Positions 8,913-19,451 of a DNA stretch of 64,000 bases are shown piece by piece. Every line of letters begins with the position of its first letter. Position 1 is the first letter of the stretch. The DNA lies in assembly GCF_016745425.1 (NCBI RefSeq), contig NZ_JAERVK010000006.1, positions 124,001-188,000 of the forward strand. The letters run 5' to 3'. Source of the DNA: Candidatus Methylomicrobium oryzae (GTDB lineage Bacteria > Pseudomonadota > Gammaproteobacteria > Methylococcales > Methylomonadaceae). Under the pieces are notes generated by a model. That model was not told the DNA's origin. It ran no database searches and saw only the letters and a program-made list of their open reading frames with translations. A program made the position numbers and the translations under genes.

Positions 8913-9815
8913 TTATTCCGCCGTGCCCAGGATCGCGGCCGTGCGTGCTTTCGCGAAAGTACGATCGAAAACCAGCGGCTGTTCGACGGAAATTGCCAGC
9001 GGCTCGTCATCGGCCACGCCGCCGCGCTGCAGGCCGACAAAGTCGAACAGCGCCGCATCGGCCAACTGCGACGGCGCCACATTCTGTAAACTGGTGAAAA
9101 TCGTTTCGAGGCGGCCCGGAAACTGTTTGTCCCAGCCTCGGAGCATCTGTTTCATCGCCTTGCGCTGCAGGTTTTCCTGCGAACCGCACAGGTTGCACGG
9201 AATGATCGGAAAGTTTTTGAAAGCGGAAAAGCGTTCGATGTCCTTTTCGCGGCAATACGCTAAAGGCCGGATCACGATATTCTTCTTGTCGTCGCTGAGC
9301 AGCTTGGGCGGCATCGCCTTCAGTTTACCGCCGTAAAAGATGTTCAGGAAGAAGGTTTCGAGAATGTCGTCGCGGTGATGACCGAGCGCGATTTTGGTGA
9401 CGCCATGTTCTTCGGCGAAGCCGTACAGGATGCCGCGGCGCAGCCGCGAGCAGAGCCCGCAGGTCGTCGCGCCCTCCGGGATCACCCGTTTGACCACGCT
9501 GTAAGTATCGCGCTCGATGATGTGATACGGCACGCCGATTGATTCGAGGTATTCGGGCAGCACGTGCTCGGGAAAGCCCGGCTGCTTCTGGTCCAGATTC
9601 ACCGCGATGATCTCGAACCGGACCGGCGCGGTTTTCTGCAGATTCATCAGGATGTCGAGCAGGGTAAACGAATCCTTGCCGCCGGACAGGCAGACCATCA
9701 CCTTGTCGCCGTCCTCGATCATATTGTAATCGGCGATCGCATCCCCTACGTTGTGGCGCAGGCGCTTTTGCAGTTTGTTGAATTGGGTGCGGGTTTTCGA
9801 ACGGGTTTCGGACAT
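8913..9815 (-). CDS. ttcA: tRNA 2-thiocytidine(32) synthetase TtcA
   Basis: A 300-residue PP-loop ATPase that thiolates C32 of several tRNAs using an Fe-S cluster. The PP-loop SGGKDS is at residues 44-49. Cys pairs CGLC (C119, C122) and CNLC (C207, C210) supply the cluster ligands, and [10 protein letters not shown] is the conserved central motif. Length is close to the E. coli protein (311). The C-terminal 30 residues after [10 protein letters not shown] are less conserved. It is monocistronic on the minus strand; the fabB terminator lies just upstream. Confidence 0.97.
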   Translation of the reverse strand: MSETRSKTRTQFNKLQKRLRHNVGDAIADYNMIEDGDKVMVCLSGGKDSFTLLDILMNLQKTAPVRFEIIAVNLDQKQPGFPEHVLPEYLESIGVPYHIIERDTYSVVKRVIPEGATTCGLCSRLRRGILYGFAEEHGVTKIALGHHRDDILETFFLNIFYGGKLKAMPPKLLSDDKKNIVIRPLAYCREKDIERFSAFKNFPIIPCNLCGSQENLQRKAMKQMLRGWDKQFPGRLETIFTSLQNVAPSQLADAALFDFVGLQRGGVADDEPLAISVEQPLVFDRTFAKARTAAILGTAE

Positions 9816-9875
9816 GCGCAGCGAATCAATGCTAAAAGAAGGTAACGAAAAAAGAGAGTTTTATGGCGGATCAAT

Positions 9876-9900
9876 GAAAAAGGGGCCTTACGGCCCCCGA
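9876..9900 (-). terminator. Intrinsic terminator of the fabA-fabB operon
   Basis: On the minus strand GGGGGCC-GTAA-GGCCCC is followed by TTTTT, a strong GC stem with a four-base loop. It begins nine bases beyond the fabB stop and lies before ttcA. Confidence 0.88.
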
Positions 9901-9908
9901 AAACAGAT

Positions 9909-11129
9909 TTAACCGCTGTAGCGTTCGAAGACCAGGGTGGCGTTCGTCCCTCCGAAACCGAAGCTGTTCGACATGATCGTATTCAGTGTCACGTTATCCT
10001 CGCATTCGCGCACGATCGGAATGCCTTCCGCGCCCGGGTCGAGCTGCGATATGTTTGCCGAGGCGCTCAGGAAGCTTTCTTCCATCATCAAAAGCGAATA
10101 AATCGCCTCGTTCACGCCGGCCGCGCCCAGGGCATGGCCGGTCAGGGATTTGGTCGAGCTGACCTTCGGCACGTTACCGACGCCGAAGACGGTACGCAAG
10201 GCTTCCAGTTCGCGGGTATCGCCAACCGGCGTACTGGTGCCGTGCGCGTTGATGTAATCGACCTTGCCCCGCACCGTCGCCAAGGCCTGGCGCATACAGC
10301 GCACGGCGCCTTCGCCCGACGGCTGGACCATGTCGTAACCGTCGGAAGTGGCGCCGTAACCGGTCAATTCCCCATAAATTTTCGCGCCGCGCGCTTTCGC
10401 GTGCTCCAGCTCTTCGACCACCAGCACGCCGCCGCCGCCGGAAATCACGAAGCCGTCGCGGGTTTCGTCATAAGGCCGGGACGCCGTTTCCGGGGTATCG
10501 TTGTATTTCGACGACAATGCGCCCATCGCATCGAACAAGAGCGACATCGTCCAATGCACTTCTTCGCCGCCGCCGGCGAATACGATATCCTGCTTGCCCA
10601 TCTGGATCAGTTCCATCGCATGACCGATGCAGTGCGCGCTGGTCGCGCAGGCCGAACTGATCGAATAATTGACGCCCTTAATCTTGAATGGCGTCGCAAG
10701 GCAGGCCGTGTTGGTGCTGGACATCGTGCGCGGCACCATGTAGGGGCCGACTTTTTTGATGCCTTTCTCGCGCAACAGGTCGGCTGCCTCGACCAGGTTC
10801 GAAGTGGAAGGCCCGCCGGATCCCATCACAAGGCCGGTCCTTTCGTTCGAAATATCGCTTTCTTCCAGCCCCGAATCGTCGATCGCCTGCTGCATCGCAA
10901 TGTAGTTGAAGGCGGCACCGTCGCCCATGAAACGCTTGATCTTGCGGTCGATATGCGCATCCAGGTCGATCTTGACCGCGCCGTGAATATGGCTGCGGAA
11001 ACCGAGTTCCCGATAAATGTCGGCAAAACCGATGCCGGACCGTCCGAGCCTCAACGATTCGACGACTTCATTCCGGTTATTGCCGATACTCGAAACGATA
11101 CCTAAACCGGTTACCACAACTCTTTTCAT
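9909..11129 (-). CDS. fabB: Beta-ketoacyl-ACP synthase I (KAS I)
   Basis: A 406-residue condensing enzyme that elongates acyl-ACP, and is needed for unsaturated fatty acids together with FabA. The catalytic triad is visible: Cys161 in SSACATS, His296 in NAHGTSTP and His332 in [15 protein letters not shown], the Gly-rich C-terminal motif, is also present. Size and motifs fit FabB rather than FabF, and the gene lies 12 bases downstream of fabA, the classical gammaproteobacterial fabAB pair. It acts in the cytoplasm in type II fatty acid synthesis. Transcription ends at the hairpin immediately downstream. Confidence 0.97.
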   Translation of the reverse strand: MKRVVVTGLGIVSSIGNNRNEVVESLRLGRSGIGFADIYRELGFRSHIHGAVKIDLDAHIDRKIKRFMGDGAAFNYIAMQQAIDDSGLEESDISNERTGLVMGSGGPSTSNLVEAADLLREKGIKKVGPYMVPRTMSSTNTACLATPFKIKGVNYSISSACATSAHCIGHAMELIQMGKQDIVFAGGGEEVHWTMSLLFDAMGALSSKYNDTPETASRPYDETRDGFVISGGGGVLVVEELEHAKARGAKIYGELTGYGATSDGYDMVQPSGEGAVRCMRQALATVRGKVDYINAHGTSTPVGDTRELEALRTVFGVGNVPKVSSTKSLTGHALGAAGVNEAIYSLLMMEESFLSASANISQLDPGAEGIPIVRECEDNVTLNTIMSNSFGFGGTNATLVFERYSG

Positions 11130-11141
11130 TACCTTTAAACC

Positions 11142-11657
11142 TTAGAAATCTTCTGTAGAAGTAAACAGACCGACGCGCAAATCGGTCGCTTCGTAAATCT
11201 TTTTGCCGTCCACTTCCATCGTCGCGTCAGCAATGCCCATCACCAGCTTGCGCATGATCAGACGTTTCATGTGAATATGGTAAACGACTTTTTTGGCAGT
11301 CGGTAACACCTGACCGGTAAATTTGACCTCGCCGACGCCCAGCGCGCGCCCTTTGCCTGGTCCGCCCATCCAGCAGAGAAAGAATCCGACCAGCTGCCAC
11401 ATCGCATCAAGCCCCAGGCAGCCCGGCATGACCGGATCGCCCTGAAAATGACAGTCGAAAAACCAAAGGTCAGGCCTAATGTCGAGTTCGGCGATGATCT
11501 CGCCTTTGCCGTACAATCCGCCTTCATCGGTAATCAACGTGATGCGGTCCATCATCAGCATAGGCGGCAACGGCAATTGGGCATTTTTGGGGCCGTAAAG
11601 TTCACCCCTCCCGGACATCAACAATTCGTCGCGCGTCAGGCTATGCTTTTTCTCCAT
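11142..11657 (-). CDS. fabA: 3-hydroxydecanoyl-ACP dehydratase/isomerase
   Basis: A 171-residue hot-dog-fold enzyme that dehydrates 3-hydroxydecanoyl-ACP and isomerises the product, the branch point for unsaturated fatty acids. Catalytic His70 and Asp84 lie in [21 protein letters not shown], split across the active-site helix. I chose the ATG at 11657, which gives [13 protein letters not shown] as in E. coli FabA (172 residues) with AAGG upstream. An upstream in-frame ATG at 11684 would add nine unlikely residues. It is first in the fabA-fabB operon, 79 bases from the slt stop. Confidence 0.97.
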   Translation of the reverse strand: MEKKHSLTRDELLMSGRGELYGPKNAQLPLPPMLMMDRITLITDEGGLYGKGEIIAELDIRPDLWFFDCHFQGDPVMPGCLGLDAMWQLVGFFLCWMGGPGKGRALGVGEVKFTGQVLPTAKKVVYHIHMKRLIMRKLVMGIADATMEVDGKKIYEATDLRVGLFTSTEDF

Positions 11658-11736
11658 TCTGTGTTTACCTTGGCAAATTTTCATTAAATTGGTTCCGCAT
11701 ATTATCTATCAGGCACCGAAAAAAATCAGCTCATTT

Positions 11737-13641
11737 TTACCCGGGCGGAACGGCGGGCATCAGGTCGGTGATCTTTAAAGCGGGTTTGTTGAGCCGATGC
11801 TGATAAATGATCGCATACGACAAAACCGCCGCCACATACTTCCGTGTTTCCCGAAACGGTATCGTTTCGATCCAGATATCGGCAGGCATCGTTCCGGCAT
11901 TCGGCAGCCATTTCGTTGCTCTGGCAGGCCCCGCATTGTACGCCGCGGCCGCTAACGCCACATGACCATTGAAGCGCTGCAGCAGTTTTTTGAAATAATA
12001 AGACCCCAGTTGAATATTTACATTCGGATCGAACAGACTGGAGTTCGTTACCAGATTTTGCTGAATCTCCCGTGCAATCTGCCTGCCCGTTTTCGGCATC
12101 ACCTGCATCAGTCCCAGCGCCCCGACAGCTGACTCGGCATGGCTGTCGAGCATGCTTTCCTGGCGGATCACGCCCAACACGACGGCCGGGTCGAGGTGCT
12201 GCCGGAACGCATGCTCCTGCACCTGCTCCAGATAACGGAGCGGAAAACGCAAGGCCAGATCGTCCCAATAATCCGCCTTGACCAGCGTCTTGATCGCGAT
12301 TGGATGCCAGCCCCAGGATTCTGCCAGCTTGGCGGCCTGGGCGCGTTTTTCTTGAGTCAGTTTGCCCGTGGCGAACCACCATTGCCGCTGCGCTTCCATT
12401 TCGCGATTCAAAGCCCTAAGCTCGTTCACGGCCTGAAAATCTTTTTCGGCCGCCAATTCCGCCAGATCGTTCGCGGCCAGCGGCACAGGGGTATCGGCCA
12501 GGAAGTATGGCTGCGATACCGCATCGGCCGCCAGAAAGCCGTAAAAACTCCGGTCCTTGGCGGCCTGCATATACAGCGATCGCGCCTCCGCGGCGTGGCC
12601 GGTAACCGCGAACACACGCGCCTGCCAATACTGCCAGCGCGCTTCCTTGAGTTCTTCGAGCGTCAAACTCGACACGGCCGCTGCGATATGCTCCCAGTTC
12701 TGTTCCAACAAAGCGGCCCTGACCCGCCACTCCCTCACCTCACCATCATAGATACTCAAGCCGGTCAACCGGTCGTAGGCTGCCGTCTTCCTTTGAAAGG
12801 CCAAAGCCAGCGCCAGCCGGCGCTCGGTCATTTGCTTGAGGCGGTCTTCCAGCGGCAAGCCTTGTTTCTCGGCATCCCAAAGCTGCACGGCCCTGTCCGG
12901 GTCCGACTTGGCGATCCGATCGATACCATGCGCAAAAATTCGGGCGGACAATGCATTGATGTCCGAACGGTTCTTCGGTTCAATGATCAGTTCGGGGTTC
13001 TTATCGACTTTGAGCCATGACTCAGCGGCGTCACGGTCCGGCTCCGGCAGCCGGCGCGCAAGCGATTCGGCCAACTGCCGGTGGTTTTCCTTCAACGCCA
13101 TTTCGAAACGCTGCCATATCATTTCGCGGCTCATCAGCGCGGATCTCGCCAACTCGTCAAATAGCGGTCCGCATTCGCCCGGCTGCGAACTGCCGCTCAT
13201 CCACAAGCGTTTGGCATTCAGCAGGGCCTGTTCCTGAAAACCGGTTTGAAAGCGGGCCCAATGGTATAGGCATTCGAGCGCCACATTGCCGTCGGCTACG
13301 TAATTTTCGGTATAAGCCCGCCATAGGTTTTGCGCGGCCATCGATTCGAGCCATTTCTCCCGCAGCAGCGAAGCGTAGCGCGTATTTTTATAATCCGCCA
13401 GAAACGCACGGACCTTGTCGGTTTGTCCCAAATCTTTCTTCAACCACTGATACAGAAGATAAGGATAAAGCGGATACTCGGACAGAACATCGGCCAGTGC
13501 CTGAAAAGCGGCCGCATCGCCGCGCTCGACCGCCTGCTCGGCCAGCACGAAATCGCTGCGCTCGCGCTGCCGGTCGCGCGCGCAGGCATCGATACCTGAC
13601 GCCAGGACTATAGCCAGGAGAATGACTCGCAGGGATTGCAT
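11737..13641 (-). CDS. slt: Soluble lytic murein transglycosylase (Slt70-type)
   Basis: A periplasmic enzyme that cleaves peptidoglycan glycan strands to 1,6-anhydro-muropeptides. The protein has 634 residues from the ATG at 13641, chosen because it gives a clear signal sequence (MQSLRVILLAIVLASG). An in-frame ATG at 13725 would bury that signal. Residues 30-440 form the helical superhelix (U and L domains). The SLT domain follows, with catalytic Glu about 495 in IRQES, then GALGLMQVMP and the AAYNAGPARATKWLP motif. The sequence ACARD near residue 20 might make it a lipoprotein, but the lipobox is poor. It is on the same strand as fabA and divergent from the ABC gene. Confidence 0.95.
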   Translation of the reverse strand: MQSLRVILLAIVLASGIDACARDRQRERSDFVLAEQAVERGDAAAFQALADVLSEYPLYPYLLYQWLKKDLGQTDKVRAFLADYKNTRYASLLREKWLESMAAQNLWRAYTENYVADGNVALECLYHWARFQTGFQEQALLNAKRLWMSGSSQPGECGPLFDELARSALMSREMIWQRFEMALKENHRQLAESLARRLPEPDRDAAESWLKVDKNPELIIEPKNRSDINALSARIFAHGIDRIAKSDPDRAVQLWDAEKQGLPLEDRLKQMTERRLALALAFQRKTAAYDRLTGLSIYDGEVREWRVRAALLEQNWEHIAAAVSSLTLEELKEARWQYWQARVFAVTGHAAEARSLYMQAAKDRSFYGFLAADAVSQPYFLADTPVPLAANDLAELAAEKDFQAVNELRALNREMEAQRQWWFATGKLTQEKRAQAAKLAESWGWHPIAIKTLVKADYWDDLALRFPLRYLEQVQEHAFRQHLDPAVVLGVIRQESMLDSHAESAVGALGLMQVMPKTGRQIAREIQQNLVTNSSLFDPNVNIQLGSYYFKKLLQRFNGHVALAAAAYNAGPARATKWLPNAGTMPADIWIETIPFRETRKYVAAVLSYAIIYQHRLNKPALKITDLMPAVPPG

Positions 13642-13756
13642 TCTAGTTGAGAAATTGAGTGATACGAGGGTCTGAACGAAATATTCGAAGAAGCGCCGCC
13701 GAACGGCGGCTATGACTAAATTCAAGGCTTCGCTATGCTATAATGGCGCGGAAAAT

Positions 13757-15577
13757 ATGACGACTTCAACCCGAAACGTGCACTTCAAGCCCTTCCCATC
13801 CCAGGCGGCGCCTTTCAGCTGGAATTATATCTTTCAAATTGCCGGCGAACATAAAAAAGCTCTGATTTATTCTCATGTCATCGCTCTCCTGGCGATGATC
13901 GCGAGCGTGCCGGTGCCGCTGTTCATGCCGCTCCTGGTCGATGAAATCCTGCTCCATAAACCCGGCCTGATTATCGAAACGCTGAATCCGCTCGTACCCG
14001 CCGCGTGGCGGGTGCCGATCTTTTATATCACGGCCGTGCTGTTGGCAAGCCTGCTGCTCCGGATCATCGCAATCGTTTTCAACATCATCCAGGCGCGCGA
14101 GTTTTCCTGTATCGCGAAAGACATCATCTTCCGCATTCGTAAAAACCTGATCGGCCACCTGCAGACGATTTCGATGGCCGAATACGAGAGCCTCGGGACC
14201 GGCTCGATCGTCACGCACCTGGTCACCGATCTCGATACGATCGACAATTTCATCGGCAATACGATCAGTAAATTGTTAGTCGCGAGCTTGACCATTTTCG
14301 GCACCGCCGCGATCCTGCTCTGGATGAACTGGCGGCTGGGCCTGTTCATTTTATTGCTGAATCCGGTCGTGATCTATTTTACGCGCGTGGTCGGAGGCAA
14401 GGTCAAGGATCTGAAAAACAAGGAAAACAGTGCCTATGGCATTTTTCAGGAATCGCTGACCGAAACGCTGGAAGCGATCCATCAGATCCGCGCCAGCAAC
14501 CGAGAAAAGCACTACTGCCGCGAACTGATCGACGCGGCGCGCTATGTAAAGGATTATTCGGCCGCCTACGCCTGGAAAAGCGATGCAGCGAACCGGCTGA
14601 GCTTTTTGATTTTCCTGTTCGGCTTCGATGTCTTCCGTGCCCTGGCGATGCTGATGGTATTCTATTCGGACCTGACGATCGGCCAGATGCTCGCAGTCTT
14701 CGGCTACCTCTGGTTCATGATGGGGCCCGTCCAGGAGATCCTGAATATCCAGTACGCCTTTTACGCGGCGAAAGCGGCCCTGGCCCGGATCAATAAATTG
14801 AAGGCGCTCAAGCAGGAGCCGCATTACCCGCATCTTGAGAATCCGTTCCTGAACAAGAAGACTGTCGCGATCCGGATCGAAAACCTGCATTTCGGCTACG
14901 GCGAAGCGAAAGTGCTGAACGGGATCAACCTGACGATCCATGCCGGCGACAAAGTCGCGCTGGTCGGGGCCAGCGGCGGCGGCAAATCGACCTTGATCCA
15001 AACCTTGATCGGCCTGTATCCTGCCGAGAGCGGAACGATTTGTTTCAACGATGTGCCGATGGAACGGATAGGTCTGGAAGTAGTCAGAGAAAACGTGGTA
15101 ACCGTTCTGCAGCAGCCGATCCTGTTCAACGACACGATCCGCGCGAACCTGACCCTCGGGCGTACCGCGAACGACGCGGAATTATGGAATGCCCTGGAAA
15201 CAGCCCAGCTCGGCGACATTGTCAAAGACCTGCCGACCGGCCTGGATACGGTTGTCGGCCGCCACGGCATGCGTCTGTCGGGCGGCCAACGGCAACGTCT
15301 CGCAATTGCCCGGATGATTGTCGCCCAACCCAAAGTCGTGATTCTGGACGAGGCCACCTCCGCACTCGACAGCGAAACCGAATACAAACTGCACCAGGCA
15401 CTCGCCGGTTTTCTGGCGGGCCGCACCACCATCATCATCGCGCACCGGCTGAGCGCGGTCAAACAGGCCGATCATGTCTATGTATTCGAAGAAGGCAAAA
15501 TCTGCGAGCAGGGACGGCATGAGACGCTGATTGCCCAGAACGGACTCTATGCGAAACTCTATGGAGAATACCAATAA
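13757..15577 (+). CDS. ABC exporter half-transporter (fused permease-ATPase)
   Basis: A 606-residue protein with a six-helix transmembrane domain (about residues 25-330) and a C-terminal nucleotide-binding domain. Walker A is GASGGGKST (about 404-412), the signature is LSGGQRQR (about 506), and Walker B is VVILDEATSALDSE (about 525-538), followed by the H-loop IIAHR. This is the MsbA/LapB-like export class, probably a homodimer in the inner membrane. I prefer the ATG at 13757 (GGAAAAT just before it) to an in-frame start 45 bases earlier. No periplasmic adaptor or substrate gene adjoins it, so the cargo is unknown. It is followed by the PHP phosphoesterase after 66 bases. Confidence 0.93.
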   Translation: MTTSTRNVHFKPFPSQAAPFSWNYIFQIAGEHKKALIYSHVIALLAMIASVPVPLFMPLLVDEILLHKPGLIIETLNPLVPAAWRVPIFYITAVLLASLLLRIIAIVFNIIQAREFSCIAKDIIFRIRKNLIGHLQTISMAEYESLGTGSIVTHLVTDLDTIDNFIGNTISKLLVASLTIFGTAAILLWMNWRLGLFILLLNPVVIYFTRVVGGKVKDLKNKENSAYGIFQESLTETLEAIHQIRASNREKHYCRELIDAARYVKDYSAAYAWKSDAANRLSFLIFLFGFDVFRALAMLMVFYSDLTIGQMLAVFGYLWFMMGPVQEILNIQYAFYAAKAALARINKLKALKQEPHYPHLENPFLNKKTVAIRIENLHFGYGEAKVLNGINLTIHAGDKVALVGASGGGKSTLIQTLIGLYPAESGTICFNDVPMERIGLEVVRENVVTVLQQPILFNDTIRANLTLGRTANDAELWNALETAQLGDIVKDLPTGLDTVVGRHGMRLSGGQRQRLAIARMIVAQPKVVILDEATSALDSETEYKLHQALAGFLAGRTTIIIAHRLSAVKQADHVYVFEEGKICEQGRHETLIAQNGLYAKLYGEYQ

Positions 15578-15643
15578 CGGCAGGCGTAAGACAAAAAACA
15601 GATGGGCAGATACCTCTAAACTATAACGATAATAAAAAAATCC

Positions 15644-16474
15644 ATGTCCGAAATTTACGATCTGCATTGCCATTCCACCGCTTCAGACGGCGCGCTGTCT
15701 CCGGCGGAACTGGTCAGGCGCGCGCATCGGCAGGGCGTGACCGCCCTGGCCCTGACCGACCACGATACGACCGCGGGACTCGATGAAGCGCAGCGCGCTG
15801 CGAAAACCGAAGGCCTCCGCTTCATTCCCGGCATCGAACTGTCCTGCCAATGGCAAGGCAAATGCCTGCATGTCGTCGGGCTCGGAATCGACCCCGCCTA
15901 TGCCCCTCTCGCCGAGGCGACGCATAATCTGCGTAACGTACGGCTGCACCGCGCGGAACAGATGGCGCAGAAACTCGAAAAGAAACGCATTCCGGGCGCT
16001 CTCGAGGCGGTCAAAAAAATGGCCGGCGAGAGCATGATCACGCGCACGCACTTCGCCGATTTCCTGCTCTCGCAGGGCCATGTGACCAGCCAGCAGGAAG
16101 CCTTCGACCGTTATCTGGCGAAAGGCAAGGCTGCCTATGTAGCCACCCCCTGGGCGGAAATGAGTGTGGCTATCGACTGGATCGTCAAATCCGGCGGCGT
16201 CGCCGTCCTCGCGCACCCGTTGCGCTACCAGTTGACCGCCAGCTGGCTCAGGCGCCTGCTGAACGCCTTCAAGGAAGCCGGCGGACAGGCCGTCGAAGTC
16301 GTGACCGGACGCTACAATCAGGAAGAAATCAAAAACATGGCCGACCATGCGAATCGCTTCGGACTTGCAGGCTCCGCAGGCTCGGACTTTCACAGCCCCG
16401 ACAATCAATATGTCGAACTGGGCCGCCTGGCGCCTTTGCCGCCGGCTGTCCGGCCGGTTTGGGACTGGCTGTAG
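15644..16474 (+). CDS. PHP-domain phosphoesterase, RNase AM/YciV-like
   Basis: A 276-residue PHP-family metal-dependent phosphoesterase. Metal-ligand motifs are DLHCHSTASDG (residues 4-14), ALTDHDT (about 38-44), the PGIELSC Glu and the C-terminal GSDFHSP. The family includes YciV/RnaAM (TrpH), a 5'-3' exoribonuclease that also removes 3'-phosphate from adenosine 3',5'-bisphosphate. Length and motif order match that group, so the RnaAM role is likely but not proven. It lies on the same strand as the ABC gene and may be cotranscribed. Confidence 0.9.
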   Translation: MSEIYDLHCHSTASDGALSPAELVRRAHRQGVTALALTDHDTTAGLDEAQRAAKTEGLRFIPGIELSCQWQGKCLHVVGLGIDPAYAPLAEATHNLRNVRLHRAEQMAQKLEKKRIPGALEAVKKMAGESMITRTHFADFLLSQGHVTSQQEAFDRYLAKGKAAYVATPWAEMSVAIDWIVKSGGVAVLAHPLRYQLTASWLRRLLNAFKEAGGQAVEVVTGRYNQEEIKNMADHANRFGLAGSAGSDFHSPDNQYVELGRLAPLPPAVRPVWDWL

Positions 16475-16902
16475 GGTTTCTCGCTGCCAACCGGGAGCCA
16501 ATGGGAGACATTTCGCGGAAAATGGCGCAATCGCCCAATTTCCGCCGCCGTTCCCCAGAGTGACGATGAAGCGGGGGCTTAACTCAACCGTCCCTGTCGT
16601 GCCCTTACGCCGGGAACTGGGTTTGCCCCCTATACCCGAACGCTGGAGCGTAGACGAGCCGATCGAAAATACCTAGGCCCAAAAGCCTTATCACATCCAA
16701 GCCCAGGCGGCAGTATCGGCGAAGCTTAGCTTAACGGCATTGGGGTTATTCCCGAAAAAGAAATGAATTAACCTCCGCCTTAGTGTGCATTTACCCTTCT
16801 TTCCATACAGTATTTTTATTCGTAAAATAAGGACATAATATTGTCTGATAAGCAATTAAATATCTCCTGCTTCTTCTCATAATAATTTATGCGAACGATA
16901 GA
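16475..16902. other. 428-bp intergenic interval
   Basis: No credible gene is seen. The left half is GC-rich, the last 130 bases are AT-rich and probably hold the promoter of the next gene. CTTAACGGCATTGG at 16730-16743 matches the terminal repeat of the MITE-like element at 43 kb and may be a solo end. Confidence 0.6.
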
Positions 16903-19320
16903 ATGAAAGACGATTTAGGGAGTGTCTTCGCCGTTTACAATTCGGGACTGCTCTGCCGCCAAAGCCTGAAGTACTGCTTTGTTGAAAGACAGGATTTACT
17001 GCAATCCATCCTTGCCGACCTGCAACTCGAAAATCCTTCCCACCGGCTGCTTTCCGGCCTGCACGGCATGGGGAAAACCACGTTGCTGCGCCGTATCGCG
17101 GTCGCTATCGAGGAGGAGCACGCATTGAATAGCGGCTGGCAACCGCTCACCTTCCCCGAAGAGCAATACAACATCGCGCATCTGGCGGATCTGTGGAGCA
17201 ATTCGCTCTACTCGCTGATCGAAATGATGGATCAAAGCGGCAAGAATGAAGCCGCACGGCAATTGGAAAGCAAAATTGCCCTATTGCCCAAGCACGACCA
17301 CATCGGCGCCTTGAACCTGTTGCTCGAAGAAGCCGACAAAAACCATAAACGTCTGTTGATGTTGGTCGACAACATCGATCTGATCCTCCGGCGGCTCAAA
17401 GACGAACGTCGGCTCCTCTGGGAAACGCTCAGGACCGAATCCCGTATTATCATCATCGGCACCTGTGCCTCTACGATCGTGCCCGGTGACGCAGACTCCG
17501 AAAGGATCGCCGAAATTTTTAAAACCGATGTCCTGAAGGGATTGAGTCTGGAAGAAACCGTCGAGATGCTGCGGAAACTGGCGGAAAGCAACCATGCGGC
17601 GCATATTCCGGCCCTGATCGAACATGATCCGGGCCGCATCAAGGCGCTCCATACGCTTATCGGCGGCAATCCGCGCACGATTGTGCTGTTATACAAAGTC
17701 CTTAAACAAAACCTGGAGAACGGGAACATCCTCAACGATCTGGACGGCTTGCTGGACCGTGTAACGCCCGTATACAAAACCCGTTTCGAAGATTTTCCCC
17801 AACAAGCGCAGCAACTGGTCGATGCTTTGGCATTGCACTGGGACCCGATTACCGCGCACCAGCTGGCAAAAATACTGGACTGGCCCGTCAATCAGGTATC
17901 GGCGCAGTTAAGCCGCCTGGAACAGCAAGGCGTGATCGAGAAACAGCCCCCTTCCACGGGCAAACGCGTGGCCTTTCAGCTTACCGAACGTTTTTTCAAT
18001 ATCTGGTATCTGATGCGCTACGGCCGCCTTCGGTCGAGGCAAAAACTGCTCTGGCTGGTCCGCTTTCTGCGCATTTTCTGCCATGCTTCCGAACTGCAAA
18101 GCCATGCCGGCCACTGCCTGAGCCAAGGTATCCGAAAAAGTTCGGAAGCCGGGTACAACATAATGCTTGCGCATGCGATCGATGACGCAGGCCTTCGGAT
18201 GGCGCTCGAGAATCAGGCGCTCGCGGCACTGCTGACGATCCAGGAAACCCATAGCAAAATTCAGGAACTGCTGGATTTCGATTTGATGGGTTATCATGAC
18301 ACCGAACTCGGCCCCCGGCTGAAGCGCATGATGCATATGAGGGAAATCCGTCAGCTCTTCCAGACCGCCTTAGCCGCACAGGAGGCCGACTTCGACAGAC
18401 AACGCTGCGTGGAACTATTCTGCGGCAGCCTGGCACTATTGAAAGAAGAAAAGGACGCGACCGCCCGCCTGTCGGCCACCTTGTCGAAGACTCAATGGAA
18501 GTATTTGTATATCATTTTGAACAGCGAATATCAGCAGCATCTGGCGGTATTCGGGCCGAGCATCGAGCGTTTTTACGGCGCCGTCGCGGTCGGCGAAATT
18601 GCCGGCTGCAGCGATATGGCGGGAGCCCAGGCCGCAGCTCTCCGATACGATTTCCCGGAATTGTTGGCGATTGCGGCTTACTTTAACTTTCCTTGCGAAT
18701 CCTGGCCCGAATCCGTAACGATGGAAGCCTGCAGAAATGCTTACCATCAGATCCTGAAAAGCCATCAGTCGGCGACGCTCTGGAACAGTTTCGGGACTTT
18801 TCTGCAGCTCGATCCCGGAAATTTCCAAGAAGCCGAAAATGCTTTCCGCCAGGCGCTTGTCCTAAACTCGGACAATGCCGAATACTACAACAATCTGGCC
18901 AGACTCCTGCTGCAGCGCGAAGAAAACCTGATGGAAGCCGTGGGCCTCGCGGAACGCGCCGTGCTGTTGGACTCTAAAAACTTCCATGCCTTGTACACCC
19001 TGCTGGGACTGCTCCTGAGCACAGACCGGATCGCAGACTTCGAAACGCATCTGCGCCGTTATTTCGAAGAAGGAAACGACGATTTTCACAAATCGTTCTG
19101 GAGCAATACGCTGAGCCTGTTAAAGCAAGCCCTGCATAAGGGTGAAACGTGGAAACGGTTATTGCTGGCTTTATTCGACAGCGGAAAAGTGGGGCAACGC
19201 TGGCGGCCGTTACGCGAAGCCCTGGTGGCCATCGCCGGCGACAATCCTTATTATCTGAACGGAATCGCACCGGAAATAAGGGAGCCGGCAAGTAATATTT
19301 TATCTGCCCTGAAAGCTTGA
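16903..19320 (+). CDS. STAND-like NTPase with winged helix and C-terminal TPR repeats
   Basis: An 805-residue cytoplasmic protein. A P-loop ATPase occupies about residues 26-290: Walker A GLHGMGKTT with Lys58, and Walker B LLMLVDN (151-157) in which Asn follows Asp where Glu is usual. IIIIGTCAS (about 182-190) is a sensor-1-like strand. A winged helix (about 310-350, AHQLAKILDWPVNQVSAQLS) follows, then FFNIWYLMR, and a helical region ending in TPR units about 620-730. This ATPase-winged helix-TPR order is that of STAND/MNS-type signalling NTPases. There is no enzymatic effector domain. No Shine-Dalgarno is obvious, and the gene converges on a SLATT-like gene 131 bases away. The function is not recognised. 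Confidence 0.8.
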   Translation: MKDDLGSVFAVYNSGLLCRQSLKYCFVERQDLLQSILADLQLENPSHRLLSGLHGMGKTTLLRRIAVAIEEEHALNSGWQPLTFPEEQYNIAHLADLWSNSLYSLIEMMDQSGKNEAARQLESKIALLPKHDHIGALNLLLEEADKNHKRLLMLVDNIDLILRRLKDERRLLWETLRTESRIIIIGTCASTIVPGDADSERIAEIFKTDVLKGLSLEETVEMLRKLAESNHAAHIPALIEHDPGRIKALHTLIGGNPRTIVLLYKVLKQNLENGNILNDLDGLLDRVTPVYKTRFEDFPQQAQQLVDALALHWDPITAHQLAKILDWPVNQVSAQLSRLEQQGVIEKQPPSTGKRVAFQLTERFFNIWYLMRYGRLRSRQKLLWLVRFLRIFCHASELQSHAGHCLSQGIRKSSEAGYNIMLAHAIDDAGLRMALENQALAALLTIQETHSKIQELLDFDLMGYHDTELGPRLKRMMHMREIRQLFQTALAAQEADFDRQRCVELFCGSLALLKEEKDATARLSATLSKTQWKYLYIILNSEYQQHLAVFGPSIERFYGAVAVGEIAGCSDMAGAQAAALRYDFPELLAIAAYFNFPCESWPESVTMEACRNAYHQILKSHQSATLWNSFGTFLQLDPGNFQEAENAFRQALVLNSDNAEYYNNLARLLLQREENLMEAVGLAERAVLLDSKNFHALYTLLGLLLSTDRIADFETHLRRYFEEGNDDFHKSFWSNTLSLLKQALHKGETWKRLLLALFDSGKVGQRWRPLREALVAIAGDNPYYLNGIAPEIREPASNILSALKA

Positions 19321-19451
19321 AAAACTGGCCGGAATACCTTAATCCTTCAAATCTTTAGCGCTCGCGGGTCATATCGGGCTTTTTCGGCCCCTATGGCAAA
19401 CCGGACGCCGAGCCCGGCAAACAGGCATCCGCTCCTTTCGTAAAAATCGTA

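Noticed and set aside
16347-16676. 109-codon ORF across the end of the PHP gene
   Set aside because: It mostly overlaps the PHP gene in another frame and has no supporting start or family.
16903-19320. Calling the NTPase-TPR protein an Avs-type antiphage receptor
   Set aside because: There is no N-terminal effector domain and no defence context beyond the SLATT-like neighbour, so only a STAND-like label is justified.
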